64,000 nucleotides of DNA from Microbacteriaceae bacterium VKM Ac-2854 (GTDB lineage: Bacteria > Actinomycetota > Actinomycetes > Actinomycetales > Microbacteriaceae). The stretch covers positions 62,001 through 126,000 of the forward strand of contig JABMLH010000004.1 of the NCBI GenBank assembly GCA_013205085.1, given 5' to 3'. Each line of letters begins with the position of its first letter. Within the stretch, counting starts at the first letter, position 1. Of this stretch, positions 24,221 through 33,057 are shown in pieces. Position numbers and translations under genes: made by a program. The notes below the pieces were generated by a model. That model had not been told where the DNA came from, did not search any database, and saw only the letters and a list, made by a program, of their open reading frames with translations.

Positions 24221-24264
24221 CCGAAAAGTTGCAGGACAACTCGCGTTGACCTGCAACTTTTCGG
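24221..24264. repeat. Palindromic element family A, copy 1
   Basis: Arms of 20 bases (CCGAAAAGTTGCAGGACAAC at 24221-24240; complement at 24245-24264) with one mismatch and a 4-base loop TCGC. Other copies are at 37411, 39092 and 48144. It follows the MOSC gene and may terminate it. Confidence 0.8.
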
Positions 24265-24312
24265 GAGGGCGGGGCGGTCGCGTACGGTTGACGGGACCAG
24301 GAGAGGGGCACG

Positions 24313-25302
24313 ATGACCCGCAAGGCCACCGCGCCCCGGCGCAAGCGCACCGATGTGTCCGTGCAGCGGATCGCGCACGGCGACGTCTGGGCGCGCGTCA
24401 GCACGGTCGGCACGACCGGCGAGCGGCCGTTCCTGCTGGTGCCCGGCATCGGGGTTGCCGCGAACTACTTCGAGCGGCTCGCCCCGCAGTTGAACGAGTT
24501 CGGCCCCGTGTACGCGCTCGACCTGCCCGGCTTCGGCGGCGTTCCGCATCCGAAGAGCGGGCGGATGCGCATCCGCGACTACGCCGAACTGGTCGGCGCG
24601 GTCATCGACCAGCTGCAGCTGAACGACCCCGTGGTGCTCGGCCACTCGATGGGCACGCAGGTCGTCGCCGAACTCGCGGCGAACCGCCCCGAGCTCAGCA
24701 CCGTGGTGCTGATCGGGCCGGTGATGAACCGGCACGAGAAGACGGTCGGCAAGGCGGCGTGGCGCTTCGTACAGTCGAGCGTCCGTGAACCGATCAAGGT
24801 CGCCCTGCTCGCCGCCGGCGCCTACCTGCTCTGCGGGCCGCGCTGGTTCTCGCGGGTGCTGCCCGAGATGCTGACGTATCCGATCGAGGAGACGGTGCCG
24901 CGCATCCAGGCCTCGACGCTGGTGATCCGCGGCGAGTTCGACTACCTGGTGCCGCGGAAGTGGGCGGATGAGATCGCGGATGCGCTGCCGTACGCCCGCG
25001 CGTGGGAGATCCCGGGCGCCGCGCACTCGGTGATGCACGCGCACGCGGAGGAGGTCGCGCGCCTCTGCGTGGAGCATGCTCGCGCGGAGCAGCCGGACCG
25101 CGGCGACGTCACGGTGCACGTGTACGCCGAGCAACTCGAGCGCGACGACGAGGCGCTGCCGCCCGGCGAGGGCCTGAAGGCCACCGTCGGCCGGGTCAAG
25201 GAGTTCGTCGGCATCGTCACGGACGACGACGACCTGATCGCGACGGGCAAGACGGAGCACGCGGAGGCGTCCGAGGCGGACCTGCCCGACGCCCCGGCCT
25301 AG
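24313..25302 (+). CDS. Alpha/beta hydrolase
   Basis: A 329-residue alpha/beta hydrolase: oxyanion region PFLLVPGIGVAANYF, nucleophile Ser112 in LGHSMGTQV, acid Asp in GEFDYLVP, and catalytic His in GAAHSVMHAHAEEV. The C-terminal 70 residues are acidic and lie beyond the hydrolase fold (LERDDEALPPGEGLKATVG). Substrate is not predictable. It converges on the polyphosphate glucokinase with only three bases between stops. Confidence 0.85.
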   Translation: MTRKATAPRRKRTDVSVQRIAHGDVWARVSTVGTTGERPFLLVPGIGVAANYFERLAPQLNEFGPVYALDLPGFGGVPHPKSGRMRIRDYAELVGAVIDQLQLNDPVVLGHSMGTQVVAELAANRPELSTVVLIGPVMNRHEKTVGKAAWRFVQSSVREPIKVALLAAGAYLLCGPRWFSRVLPEMLTYPIEETVPRIQASTLVIRGEFDYLVPRKWADEIADALPYARAWEIPGAAHSVMHAHAEEVARLCVEHARAEQPDRGDVTVHVYAEQLERDDEALPPGEGLKATVGRVKEFVGIVTDDDDLIATGKTEHAEASEADLPDAPA

Positions 25303-25305
25303 TCG

Positions 25306-26139
25306 CTACTCCGGCAGCAGCGTGCCGAGGTGGGCGCCCTCGGTGTTGCGGTACCAGGGCGCGAGGCGCTCGGGAGAGACCGCGACCATCCCGGCGCCCG
25401 TGAGCCCCGCGTCGTTGCCGAAGTGGGCCGGCACCATCTCGGTACCGATGTCGATGAACGAGGCGAACTCGTCGAAGTGGTGCGCCGCGGCTCCGCCGAT
25501 CACGAACAGCTGCGGCGAAAGCAGCGACTCGAGGTGGCGGTAGTAGACCGTGAGTCGGGCGGCCCACTCCTCGAAGGTGATGCCGTCGCGCCGCACCGCC
25601 GAGAAGCCCACCTGCGGCTCGAAGTCGGGCCCGTCGATGTGTACGTGCCCGAGCTCGGAGTTGGGGATGACCACGCCGTTGTAGACGAGCGCGGTGCCGA
25701 TGCCCGTGCCGAGCGTGGTGAAGACGCAGAGGCCGTTGTGGTCGCGGATCGCACCGAACTCGCGCTCGGCGACGCCCGCCGCATCCGCGTCGTTGATCAC
25801 CACGACGTCCACGCCGATGGCCTCGGAGAGCAGCGCCTGCGCATCCGTGCCGACCCAGCGCTGCGAGACATGGGTGGTCTGCCGCACGACGCCGCCGCGG
25901 ACGATGCCCGGGAAGCCGACCCCGACCGGCGTGCCCTCGACGGGCGAGACGTCGCGGACGATCTGCGCGATCGCAGTGGCGAAGTCCTCGGGCTCCTTGC
26001 CGAGCGGATTCGCCAACGCGAACCGACGCGAAGCGCGTTCGCCGGTGGTGACGTCAACGAGCGACGCCTTGATCGAGGTGCCCCCGATGTCGACGCCGAC
26101 TGCGAAGCGCGGAAGAACGCCGTCAGGGGATGAGGTCAC
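25306..26139 (-). CDS. ppgK: Polyphosphate glucokinase (ROK fold)
   Basis: A 277-residue actinobacterial glucokinase that phosphorylates glucose to glucose 6-phosphate using inorganic polyphosphate or ATP. The ROK/hexokinase motifs are present: phosphate-binding VGVDIGGTSIKASLVD, catalytic Asp in VINDADAAGVAE, adenosine-site TTLGTGIGTALVYNG, and glucose-binding ELGHVHID. The CxC zinc motif of ROK repressors is absent, as expected for PpgK. Its product feeds the F420-dependent glucose-6-phosphate dehydrogenase encoded at 49387, although the two genes are far apart. Confidence 0.92.
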   Translation of the reverse strand: MTSSPDGVLPRFAVGVDIGGTSIKASLVDVTTGERASRRFALANPLGKEPEDFATAIAQIVRDVSPVEGTPVGVGFPGIVRGGVVRQTTHVSQRWVGTDAQALLSEAIGVDVVVINDADAAGVAEREFGAIRDHNGLCVFTTLGTGIGTALVYNGVVIPNSELGHVHIDGPDFEPQVGFSAVRRDGITFEEWAARLTVYYRHLESLLSPQLFVIGGAAAHHFDEFASFIDIGTEMVPAHFGNDAGLTGAGMVAVSPERLAPWYRNTEGAHLGTLLPE

Positions 26140-26202
26140 GAAGGCTCCGGAGGGATCGAGGGACAGTCCAGTCTCTCAGCCCCAACGCCGACGGTTGTTC
26201 CT

Positions 26203-27018
26203 TTATGCCCGAGGGATGGCTTCGAGGCCGGCGATCGCCTCGAGGATGTACGCGATCACCGGCTCGTAGAGGTGCACGGCGATCCCGTCGTCGATCGGCA
26301 CCACGAACTCGATCGAGCCCTGCGCCTCGGCGACGAAGACGGCGGGGTCGTTGCAGTCCGCGATCGCGATCGTCGGGTAGCCGCGGCGCCCGGACGCGCC
26401 GGCCCAGCCGTGGTCCGCGACCACGAGATCGGGCCGGATGCCCGCGGCCTCCAGCGCGTCCAGCAGCGCGTTCATCGGCTCGGGCGCATGCGTGTGCAGC
26501 AGCGAGCCGCCGCGGTAGGCGGCCACGACTCCCCCGGTCTGCCAGAGGTAGAGGTGCGGATCGGCGAGGTCGACGCGGATGCCGTCCGGCTGCGCGAACG
26601 GCAGGGCGTTGACGTCGACCACGCGGGCGCCGGAGCCGGCGATCAGCGCGCGGTACACGTCCATCAGCGTCGCCGGGTGCGCGGTGGCGAACAGGATCAG
26701 CTCATCCGCGCGGACGGCCGCGGCGAGGCGCTCGCGGTACCGCTCGAGCCTCGGCACGGTGAGCGCGGCGTCGATGCGGTCCTGTCCGGATTCGAAGAAC
26801 GGGTCGGGGCTGATGCCGACGCGGTCGACCATCAGCTGCAGCAGCGACTCGTAGGTCCAGTGCTCCGCGACATCGACGCCGTAGAGGTGCGCGGGCTCGC
26901 GCGCGGCGAGTCTGCGCAGGTTGCCGACGTTGCTGCGGCGGTCGGTCAGCACCGCCCCGGTGAGCAGCGAGGCGTCGAGGTACTGGGCCAGTTCATCCGC
27001 GTTAATCGAGGCGTTCAT
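26203..27018 (-). CDS. Predicted phosphatase, actinobacterial family
   Basis: A 271-residue protein similar to a group annotated simply as phosphatase in actinobacteria, from memory. Visible features: LYGVDVAEHWTYESLLQLM, LILFATAHPATLMDVYRAL, GSLLHTHAPEPMNALLDA, PDLVVADHGWAGASGRRG and PTIAIADCNDPA. The His/Asp-rich turns could bind metal. I cannot place the fold with certainty. The ATG at 27018 has GGGTGA upstream, better than the GTG at 27027. It diverges from the PadR gene. Confidence 0.55.
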   Translation of the reverse strand: MNASINADELAQYLDASLLTGAVLTDRRSNVGNLRRLAAREPAHLYGVDVAEHWTYESLLQLMVDRVGISPDPFFESGQDRIDAALTVPRLERYRERLAAAVRADELILFATAHPATLMDVYRALIAGSGARVVDVNALPFAQPDGIRVDLADPHLYLWQTGGVVAAYRGGSLLHTHAPEPMNALLDALEAAGIRPDLVVADHGWAGASGRRGYPTIAIADCNDPAVFVAEAQGSIEFVVPIDDGIAVHLYEPVIAYILEAIAGLEAIPRA

Positions 27019-27049
27019 CGGGGTCACCCTAGCGATTTTCGATTTCGTA

Positions 27050-27103
27050 TTGACATCGCGATAGTTACCGATATATCTTTAACCCATCGTAACCGATCGC
27101 AGA
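27050..27103 (+). promoter_or_regulatory. Promoter and probable operator of the PadR gene
   Basis: TTGACA (27050-27055) and TATATC (27072-27077) with 16 bases between form a good vegetative promoter, unusual for such GC-rich DNA. Over and beyond the -10 lie GTTACCGAT (27064-27072) and ATCGTAAC (27086-27093), which form an inverted repeat. PadR repressors bind such sites over their own promoter. Confidence 0.6.
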
Positions 27104-27184
27104 GCATCGCCGGATGAATCCGCAGCTGAGCGCCACGACCGGACGCGATCCCCATCCACTTCAGACACAGAAAGGGTTCACCCC

Positions 27185-27820
27185 ATGAACCGCAACGACT
27201 TCTACACCAACGAGAACCACAACCACCACGACCCCCGCGAGCGTTTCGGCCGCCCCCAGGACGGCGCCCCGCGCCGCGGCCCGGGCGGACACGGCCGCGG
27301 CTTCGGCCCCGGATTCGGCGGCTTCGGCGGCCCGGGCTTCGGCCCCGGCTTCGGCGGCCCCGGCTTCGGCCCCCGCGGAGGACGCGCCCGCCGCGGCGAC
27401 GTCCGCTCCGCGATCCTCTCCCTCCTCGCCGAGAACCCGAGCAACGGTTACGGCCTGATCAAGGCCATCGCCGAGAAGACCAACGGCGCCTGGAAGCCGA
27501 GCCCCGGCTCGGTCTACCCCACGCTGCAGCAGCTCGTCGATGAAGACCTCATCGTCGCCACCGGCGAGGGCCGGCGCACCGAGTTCGAGCTCACCGACGC
27601 GGGCCGCGCCTACGTCACCGAGCACGCGGACGAGATGGCCGCGGCCTGGGAGGCGACCCCCGGTCACTCCGAGGGCCACGCCGCCTTCTTCGAGAGCGTC
27701 GGCAAGCTGATGGGCGTCGTCCAGCAGTTCCGCCACTCCGCCACGGATGCGCAGCGCGCCGCCGCGGTCGAGAAGCTCGACGAGGCCCGCCGCGCCCTGT
27801 ACCTCATCCTCGCGGACTGA
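27185..27820 (+). CDS. PadR-family transcriptional regulator with Gly-rich N-terminal extension
   Basis: A 211-residue regulator. Residues 1-70 are a flexible Gly/Phe/Pro tract (repeats of FGGPGFGPG), preceded by an Asn/His-rich start (TNENHNHHD). About 71-135 is the PadR winged helix (GDVRSAILSLLAENPSNGYG, PSPGSVYPTLQQLVDEDLIV), and 140-211 the helical dimerisation tail. PadR proteins repress stress or efflux genes and are released by small aromatic compounds. The gene stands alone behind its own strong promoter, probably autoregulated. Confidence 0.88.
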   Translation: MNRNDFYTNENHNHHDPRERFGRPQDGAPRRGPGGHGRGFGPGFGGFGGPGFGPGFGGPGFGPRGGRARRGDVRSAILSLLAENPSNGYGLIKAIAEKTNGAWKPSPGSVYPTLQQLVDEDLIVATGEGRRTEFELTDAGRAYVTEHADEMAAAWEATPGHSEGHAAFFESVGKLMGVVQQFRHSATDAQRAAAVEKLDEARRALYLILAD

Positions 27821-27828
27821 GTAGTTTT

Positions 27829-27888
27829 GTCTCTCTCCTCGCTTCGCTCGTCGATCGACCGCGGTCGGCAGAGGAGCGGGGAGAGACA
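27829..27888. terminator. Inverted repeat just after the PadR gene
   Basis: TGTCTCTCTCC (27829-27839) pairs with GGGGAGAGACA (27878-27888) with one mismatch, eight bases past the PadR stop. The long loop contains CGATCGACCGCGGTCG. It may terminate PadR transcription or be one more mobile palindrome. Confidence 0.45.
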
Positions 27889-28002
27889 CGCAGAGCGTGT
27901 TGCGCACGCGTACGACGAATCGCTGGAACGCGATTCGCCGGTTACGCTCGCGCAGAGATGGTTGCGTTGATTACGCGGCACCCCTCGTGGGTTGCGTGAT
28001 CG

Positions 28003-28055
28003 ATCCGACAGAATCGGCCCTTCCGGGCTTACCGGGAGGGCCGTTTTCGTCGGAT
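28003..28055 (+). terminator. Intrinsic terminator
   Basis: ATCCGAC...GTCGGAT encloses a GC-rich stem, CGGCCCTTCC with GGGAGGGCCG, followed by TTTTCGT. The stem and T-rich tail suit Rho-independent termination on the plus strand, downstream of the PadR gene. Confidence 0.55.
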
Positions 28056-28111
28056 GGAACGGCCGGCGTTCAGAGTTCGCGACGAAGCGGACGCGGTCTG
28101 CACCTCCGCAT

Positions 28112-28231
28112 GTACACGATGTCGGGCGAGCCGAACGTCCACCCCGCTGGGCCGACGCGAGATCAGCGCGTTTGCGCGGATCGCGACGTGCGCGATCGAG
28201 GTGCCCCCTCGTCTCACCCGTGATCTTGTAC
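28112..28231. repeat. 120-bp inverted-repeat element family D, diverged copy
   Basis: Begins GTACACGATGTCGGGCGAGC and ends CACCCGTGATCTTGTAC, exactly 120 bases. It matches the copy at 43497-43616 along its length (shared GCCGAACG, then ATC.GCG..TTT.CGCGGATC), though it has lost several terminal matches. It lies in the long gap between PadR and oleD. The rest of that gap (27889-28002, 28056-28111, 28232-28293) holds nothing I can identify. Confidence 0.65.
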
Positions 28232-28293
28232 CTGCCAGGACGACACGGGCGTTACCTACGCCGCGGCTCTGGCCGATAGCTGTGCGGATCGGC

Positions 28294-29250
28294 TCAGCGA
28301 TAGCTCGCCGCAAGGCGCGCGAAGCCCTCGTCGAGCGAGACCGCGGGCGTCCAGCCCAGCTCAGCGCGCACCGCGCTCTGGTCGAACCAGTGCGCGGTCG
28401 AGAGCTGCTCGGCGAGGAAGCGCGTCATCGGCGGCTCATCGGGTCCGCGCCAGAATCGCTCGACCAGCGAGCCGGCACCACGGGCGACCGACGCCGGCAC
28501 CGACCAGGCCGGCGGCCGCACGCCGGCGGCCCGGCAGATCCCGGCCAGCAGTTCGGCGACCGGGCGCGGCTCGCCGTTCGTGATCACGTAGGAGCGACCG
28601 TGCACCTCGGGCGCGCGGTCGAGGGCCGCGACGAATGCCGAGGCGGCGTTGTCGATGTAGGTCGTGTCGATCAGCGCCTGACCGTCACCGAGCAGCGGCA
28701 GCCGGCCACGCCGGGCGCGGTCGACGATGCGGGCGACGAGCTGGGTGTCGCCGGGGCCCCAGACCAAGTGCGGGCGCACGACCGCGACAGCGAAGCCCGC
28801 AGCGTCGGCCGCGAGCGCGAGCAGTTCGCCGCGCGCCTTGGTACGCGCGTAGTCGCCGTGGGCGCGGGCCGGGTCGGCGGGCTCGGCTCCGGCCCCCACG
28901 ATCGACGCGCCGGAGTGCGCGACCGAGGGCGACGAGGTGTGCACGAAGCGCGTGACGCCCGCATCGCGCGCTGCGGCCAGCAGAGAGGCCGTGCCGTCGA
29001 CGTTCACGCGGACGAAGTCGCCCGGGTCGCCCGCGAGCGAGACCTTGGCGGCGAGGTGCACCACGGCGTCCATCCCGGCGACCGCCTGCCGTACGGCAGC
29101 ATCGTCGGTCAGTGAGCCCCGCGCATCCGTCACCCCAGCTACCCCGGAGGCGCTGCGCTGAAAGGTGCGCACGTCGTGCCCCGCCGCGAGCAGCTCCCGC
29201 GCGACCGCCCGCCCGAGCAACCCGCTCGCCCCGGTGACCAGCACCCTCAA
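28294..29250 (-). CDS. oleD: OleD, NAD(P)-dependent 2-alkyl-3-ketoalkanoate reductase
   Basis: A 318-residue short-chain dehydrogenase of the extended type. In olefin synthesis OleD reduces the beta-keto acid made by OleA to a beta-hydroxy acid. Seen here: nucleotide-binding VLVTGASGLLGRAV at the start, VHLAAKVSLAGD, and the catalytic YxxxK in HGDYARTKARG. The start is TTG at 29250 (LRVLVTGASG); a GTG at 29244 is possible, and neither has a clear ribosome site because a palindrome (family E) occupies the space upstream. It is the last gene of the operon oleA-oleBC-oleD. Confidence 0.88.
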   Translation of the reverse strand: MRVLVTGASGLLGRAVARELLAAGHDVRTFQRSASGVAGVTDARGSLTDDAAVRQAVAGMDAVVHLAAKVSLAGDPGDFVRVNVDGTASLLAAARDAGVTRFVHTSSPSVAHSGASIVGAGAEPADPARAHGDYARTKARGELLALAADAAGFAVAVVRPHLVWGPGDTQLVARIVDRARRGRLPLLGDGQALIDTTYIDNAASAFVAALDRAPEVHGRSYVITNGEPRPVAELLAGICRAAGVRPPAWSVPASVARGAGSLVERFWRGPDEPPMTRFLAEQLSTAHWFDQSAVRAELGWTPAVSLDEGFARLAASYR

Positions 29251-29251
29251 A

Positions 29252-29294
29252 GGGTTGTCACTTTGTCGGTGACCTGCGGACGAAGTGACAACCC
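29252..29294. repeat. Palindromic element family E, copy 1
   Basis: GGGTTGTCACTTTGTC (29252-29267) pairs with GACGAAGTGACAACCC (29279-29294). It fills the 50-base space between oleBC and oleD, directly against the oleD start. The second copy is at 49243-49300. Confidence 0.7.
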
Positions 29295-29300
29295 CTCCGC

Positions 29301-31901
29301 TCACGGGGCGACCAGCTTGCTGCCGGCGAGGATGCCCGACGCCCACGCCGCCAGGCGGGCGCGGTCGATCTTGGAGTTGTGCCGGATGTCGGTGGGCAGC
29401 AGCGGCACCACCAGCACGGCGGCGACGGGCAGCCCTACGGCGGCGCGGACATCCGTGGCCAGACCCGCGGCGGCCAGCGAGACCTCGCGCGGAGCCTCGA
29501 CCAGCTCGACTACAGCGACGAGCTGCTGCACCCCGCGCGGGCCGACGCCCACCATCGCGGCGCGCGAGACGGCGGCGAGCCGCTCGATCCGCTGCTCCGG
29601 GCCGACCGGAGTGACGGGGCCGTCGGCCGTCGCGATCACGTGCGGCAGCCGGCCCTCCACCCACAATCGACCCTCGGCGTCGAGGTGTCCGACGTCGCCG
29701 GTGCGGTGCCAGCGCTCCCCCGGCACGGCGCCGCGGCGGGCGGCGCGATCGGTGAGCCAGAGCCGGTCGTAGTGGTCCTCGACGTGCGGCGCCGAGACCA
29801 GGATCTCGCCGGTCACGCCGCGCTCGTCGCTCGGCTCGCCGACGGCCGCGCCGGAGGCGTCCAGCGCGCTCAGCCGCACGCGCACGTTCGCCGCGGGGGC
29901 GCCGACGAGCACCCCGCCACGCTCGTCCGTGTTCGCGTCGCGGATCTGCTCCAGCGTCGCGTCCGTCATCAGCAGGCCCTCGGTCATGCCGTAGGGCGTG
30001 TGGGCGACGGCGTTCGGCATCAGCCTCTGGGCGGCTTCGAGCAGTGCCAGCGACACCGGCGCCCCGGCGGAGAGGAAGGTCTGCACGCCCGTCAGCGGCG
30101 CGGCATCGCCCGCCGTCGCGACCACGTTCGCCAGCGCGGCGGGCGAGAGGAACACCACGGTCGCAGCCACCTCAGCCGCCGCAGCGGACACCGCTGCGAA
30201 GGTGAGGGTGCGCGGGGCGGTGACGTCCATATCGGGCGTCACTGACCGGGCGCCGAGCGCGGGCCCGAGCAGCGCGAACGGCGCGAAGCCGGCGACCAGA
30301 CCGGTGCCGGGGCCGACGCCGTACTGCGCAGCCAGCGCATCCCGCACGGCGCCGAGCTGCGCGTGCGTGTAGACGACACCCTTGGCCGGCCCGGTGGAGC
30401 CGGAGGTGAACAGCACGGCGGCGACCGCGGAGGCGGCGGGCGGCGCGGGCAGTTCGACGCCCTTCCCGCGCTCGACGAGTTCGGGCAGGCTCGACTCGAC
30501 GCCGAGCGAGAGCCGGGCCGCGCCCGAGAGCCGCTGCGCCGAGAATTTCCGCCCCGGCCAACCCAGCGCCCGCGCGACGGTGAGTCCGGGCAGAGCGCCG
30601 ATCACGTGGTCGGGCCAGGCGCCGCGCACGGCGCGGGTCAGCCCCTTCAGGCCGAGCCCCGCATCCGCCACCACCACGATCGCGCCGATGCGCACGCACG
30701 CGTAGAGCACGGCGGTGAGGTCGGCGCCGGGCGGGATCAGCAGCGAGACGCGGTCGCCGGGCTTGACTCCCGACGCGACGAGTCCGGCCGCGATCTCGCG
30801 GACCCGGCGCGAGAGCAGCCGCCAGGACACGGTGCGCACGCCGCCGGGCGCGGCCATCTCGACCAGCGCCGTGGAGTCGTCCTCCGCGTTCGCGTCGAGG
30901 TAGTGCCAGAGCGGAGCCGTCTCGGACGCAGCCGCCAGCGGAACGCTCGGCTCGAACGCCTCGCCGAGCCAGATCAGCGCGGCGGCGGCGTAGTCCACAT
31001 CCTCCGCGACCAGGTGGCCGGCTCCCTCGAAGCGGTGCACCTTCGCGTGCGGCAGCCGGTCGACGAGGTCATCGAGGTAGCGGTCCGAGAAGATCGGGTC
31101 GCGCGGGCCCCACAGCATCAGCGTCGGCACGCTCAGCTCGGCGACCGCATCCGCGATCCGCTGCAGCTCGACGAAGGAGGGGTGCTCCGGCCCGACCGGG
31201 ATGTCGGCCACGAAGGCGCCGATGCCGCCCCGCCAGCGCGCCGCCTCGTAGGGCGCGCGATACGCATCCTTCACGGCGGTATCGAGGGCCGGATGCGCGA
31301 GAGCGAGAGTCGTCTCCAGGAAGCCGCCGGTGCGCACGGTCGCAGCGCCCAGCACGCCGCTGGCCAGCGTCAGCCGCAGCGGGGCCGGGATGACGTCGTT
31401 CGTGGGCTGATGGATGGCGGTGTTCAGCAGCATCACGCCGGCCAGCGACTCGGGGTGGTCGACGGCCCAGCCGAGCGAGACGACGCCGCCCCAGTCGTGC
31501 CCCAGGGTGACGACGGGGCCATCCAGCTCCAGCGCATCGGTCAGCGCGCCGAGGTCGGCGACCCGCTCGCGCAGGATCCGCGCCGATCCGGTGCGCTCCG
31601 AGAAGCCCATGTCGAGCTGGTCCACCGCGATGACCCGCCAGCCCTGCGCCGGCGCGGATGCGGCGATCGTGCGCCACAGGTACGACCAGGTCGGGTTGCC
31701 GTGCACGGCGAGGATGGTGCCGGCCTGCCCCGGCACGACCCCCGTGTCGAGCAGGTGCCAGGTGCGCGGGATCCCGTGCGCATCCGGCGCCGTGACGTGC
31801 CGCGACCACGCCGGGTCCATCCCGGGCAGGCCGGCAGGAGGGAAACCCGCGGGCGCCGGAGTGGTCGCGATCTCGGGCAGCCGAGTGGCGGGGTGGGTCA
31901 C
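29301..31901 (-). CDS. oleBC: OleBC fusion: beta-lactone decarboxylase plus beta-lactone synthetase
   Basis: An 866-residue fusion. Residues about 1-300 are OleB, an alpha/beta hydrolase related to haloalkane dehalogenases that removes CO2 from a beta-lactone to give a cis-alkene: LAVHGNPTWSYLWR, nucleophile Asp136 in TLGHDWGGVV, and GAGHLVAED. About 320-866 is OleC, an AMP-forming-type enzyme that makes the lactone: LFTSGSTGPAKGVVYTH, HTPYGMTEG, RWHRTGDVGHLD, and DIRHNSKIDRARL. The GTG start at 31901 overlaps the oleA stop (GTGA). Fused OleBC is typical of actinobacterial clusters such as those of Micrococcus. The space before oleD is a palindrome. Confidence 0.92.
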   Translation of the reverse strand: MTHPATRLPEIATTPAPAGFPPAGLPGMDPAWSRHVTAPDAHGIPRTWHLLDTGVVPGQAGTILAVHGNPTWSYLWRTIAASAPAQGWRVIAVDQLDMGFSERTGSARILRERVADLGALTDALELDGPVVTLGHDWGGVVSLGWAVDHPESLAGVMLLNTAIHQPTNDVIPAPLRLTLASGVLGAATVRTGGFLETTLALAHPALDTAVKDAYRAPYEAARWRGGIGAFVADIPVGPEHPSFVELQRIADAVAELSVPTLMLWGPRDPIFSDRYLDDLVDRLPHAKVHRFEGAGHLVAEDVDYAAAALIWLGEAFEPSVPLAAASETAPLWHYLDANAEDDSTALVEMAAPGGVRTVSWRLLSRRVREIAAGLVASGVKPGDRVSLLIPPGADLTAVLYACVRIGAIVVVADAGLGLKGLTRAVRGAWPDHVIGALPGLTVARALGWPGRKFSAQRLSGAARLSLGVESSLPELVERGKGVELPAPPAASAVAAVLFTSGSTGPAKGVVYTHAQLGAVRDALAAQYGVGPGTGLVAGFAPFALLGPALGARSVTPDMDVTAPRTLTFAAVSAAAAEVAATVVFLSPAALANVVATAGDAAPLTGVQTFLSAGAPVSLALLEAAQRLMPNAVAHTPYGMTEGLLMTDATLEQIRDANTDERGGVLVGAPAANVRVRLSALDASGAAVGEPSDERGVTGEILVSAPHVEDHYDRLWLTDRAARRGAVPGERWHRTGDVGHLDAEGRLWVEGRLPHVIATADGPVTPVGPEQRIERLAAVSRAAMVGVGPRGVQQLVAVVELVEAPREVSLAAAGLATDVRAAVGLPVAAVLVVPLLPTDIRHNSKIDRARLAAWASGILAGSKLVAP

Positions 31902-32920
31902 CAGGCGATCTCGAGCATCGCGGTGTTGATGCCGGAGCCGACGCCCATCAGCAGCACCCGGTTGCCCTTGCTCAGCTTCGCGGATTCGCGCTCCAGCGTG
32001 ATCGGGATGGAGGCGGGCCCCACGTTGCCGAGCGACGGATAGGTCAGCGGCACACGGGCGCGATCGATGCCGACCGCCTTGATGAACGCGTTGGTGTGCA
32101 CATCCGACACCTGATGCATGATGTAGCGGTCCATCCCGCCCCAGTTCCAGTCGCGCTTGGCGTCCTTCCAGGCCGAGACGACGAGCTCCATGCCGCCCTT
32201 GAGCAGCGCCTTCGCGTCGGTGAACATGCCGTCGACGCTGCCCACGCAGAGCTGGTTGAACTGGGTCGCGGCGCGCGTGACGCCGCCGAGGATGCGGTGG
32301 CCGTTCGGATGCGCATCCGCAGGTCCCAGGATGGCGGCGGCCGCGCCGGAGCCCAGCGTGAGGCTGGCGAACTCGCTCATGAAGTCTTTGCGCTTGATGC
32401 CCTCGCGCAGCAGGCGGGTGATGGTGTTGCGCTGCACCTCGTCCGCGTCCTCGCCGTCGATGATCATCGCGTACTTGATCTGGCCGGAGTCGATCAGCTG
32501 CGCGGCGAGGCTGATGCCGTTGATGAAGCCGAGGCAGGCGTTGGCGATGTCGAAGTTGATCGCGGAGGAGGGCAGGCCGAGGCCGTGGTGCATCCGCACG
32601 GCGACGCTGGGCTCGAGGTGCGGGCGGGTGACGCTGGTGTTGATCAGCAGGCCGATCTCGTCCGGGCGGATGCCCGCCTCCTTCAGTGCGCGCTTGCCGG
32701 CGTCGATCGCCGCGTCGTCGAAGGCCTGCTCCGGGCCCCAGTTGCGGCGCTCGAACACGCCGGCCACGCGCTGCAGCAGCCCGAGCGGCAGCCGCAGGCG
32801 CTTCAGGGCCGGCGCGAGCTCGGCGTCGATCTCTTCGGAGGTGGTGATGCGCGGTGCGATGGTGCTCGCGACAGACAGCAACGCGACGTTGCGGTGCGTG
32901 GTCGTTGCGTTTCCGTCCAA
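31898..32920 (-). CDS. oleA: OleA, thiolase-fold long-chain acyl-CoA condensing enzyme
   Basis: A 340-residue thiolase-superfamily enzyme that joins two long-chain acyl-CoAs head to head to give a 2-alkyl-3-keto acid, first step of olefin hydrocarbon synthesis. Catalytic Cys129 lies in FDIANACLGFINGI, with His in YIMHQVSDVHTN and Asn in PSLGNVGPASIP; the Glu in RPHLEPSVAV matches the OleA-specific base. The start is TTG at 32920 with AGGGAG eight bases upstream. A minus-strand TAAAAT (32983-32988) upstream could be the -10 of the operon. Confidence 0.92.
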   Translation of the reverse strand: MDGNATTTHRNVALLSVASTIAPRITTSEEIDAELAPALKRLRLPLGLLQRVAGVFERRNWGPEQAFDDAAIDAGKRALKEAGIRPDEIGLLINTSVTRPHLEPSVAVRMHHGLGLPSSAINFDIANACLGFINGISLAAQLIDSGQIKYAMIIDGEDADEVQRNTITRLLREGIKRKDFMSEFASLTLGSGAAAAILGPADAHPNGHRILGGVTRAATQFNQLCVGSVDGMFTDAKALLKGGMELVVSAWKDAKRDWNWGGMDRYIMHQVSDVHTNAFIKAVGIDRARVPLTYPSLGNVGPASIPITLERESAKLSKGNRVLLMGVGSGINTAMLEIAW

Positions 32921-33057
32921 CGGAACTCCCTGTCGAGTTGTAGCTCTGGTGATAAGTCAGTCGGCACAGACATGCCGCGATGATTTTACGCTGGCCGGGG
33001 CTCCGCACTCGCTGGATGCCTCCTGGACGCCTGTTGGACGGCTCCAGGGGTTGACAA

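Noticed and set aside
30363-32042. 559-codon plus-strand frame opposite oleBC
   Set aside because: Arg/Gly/Asp-rich shadow; oleBC has clear catalytic motifs in two domains.
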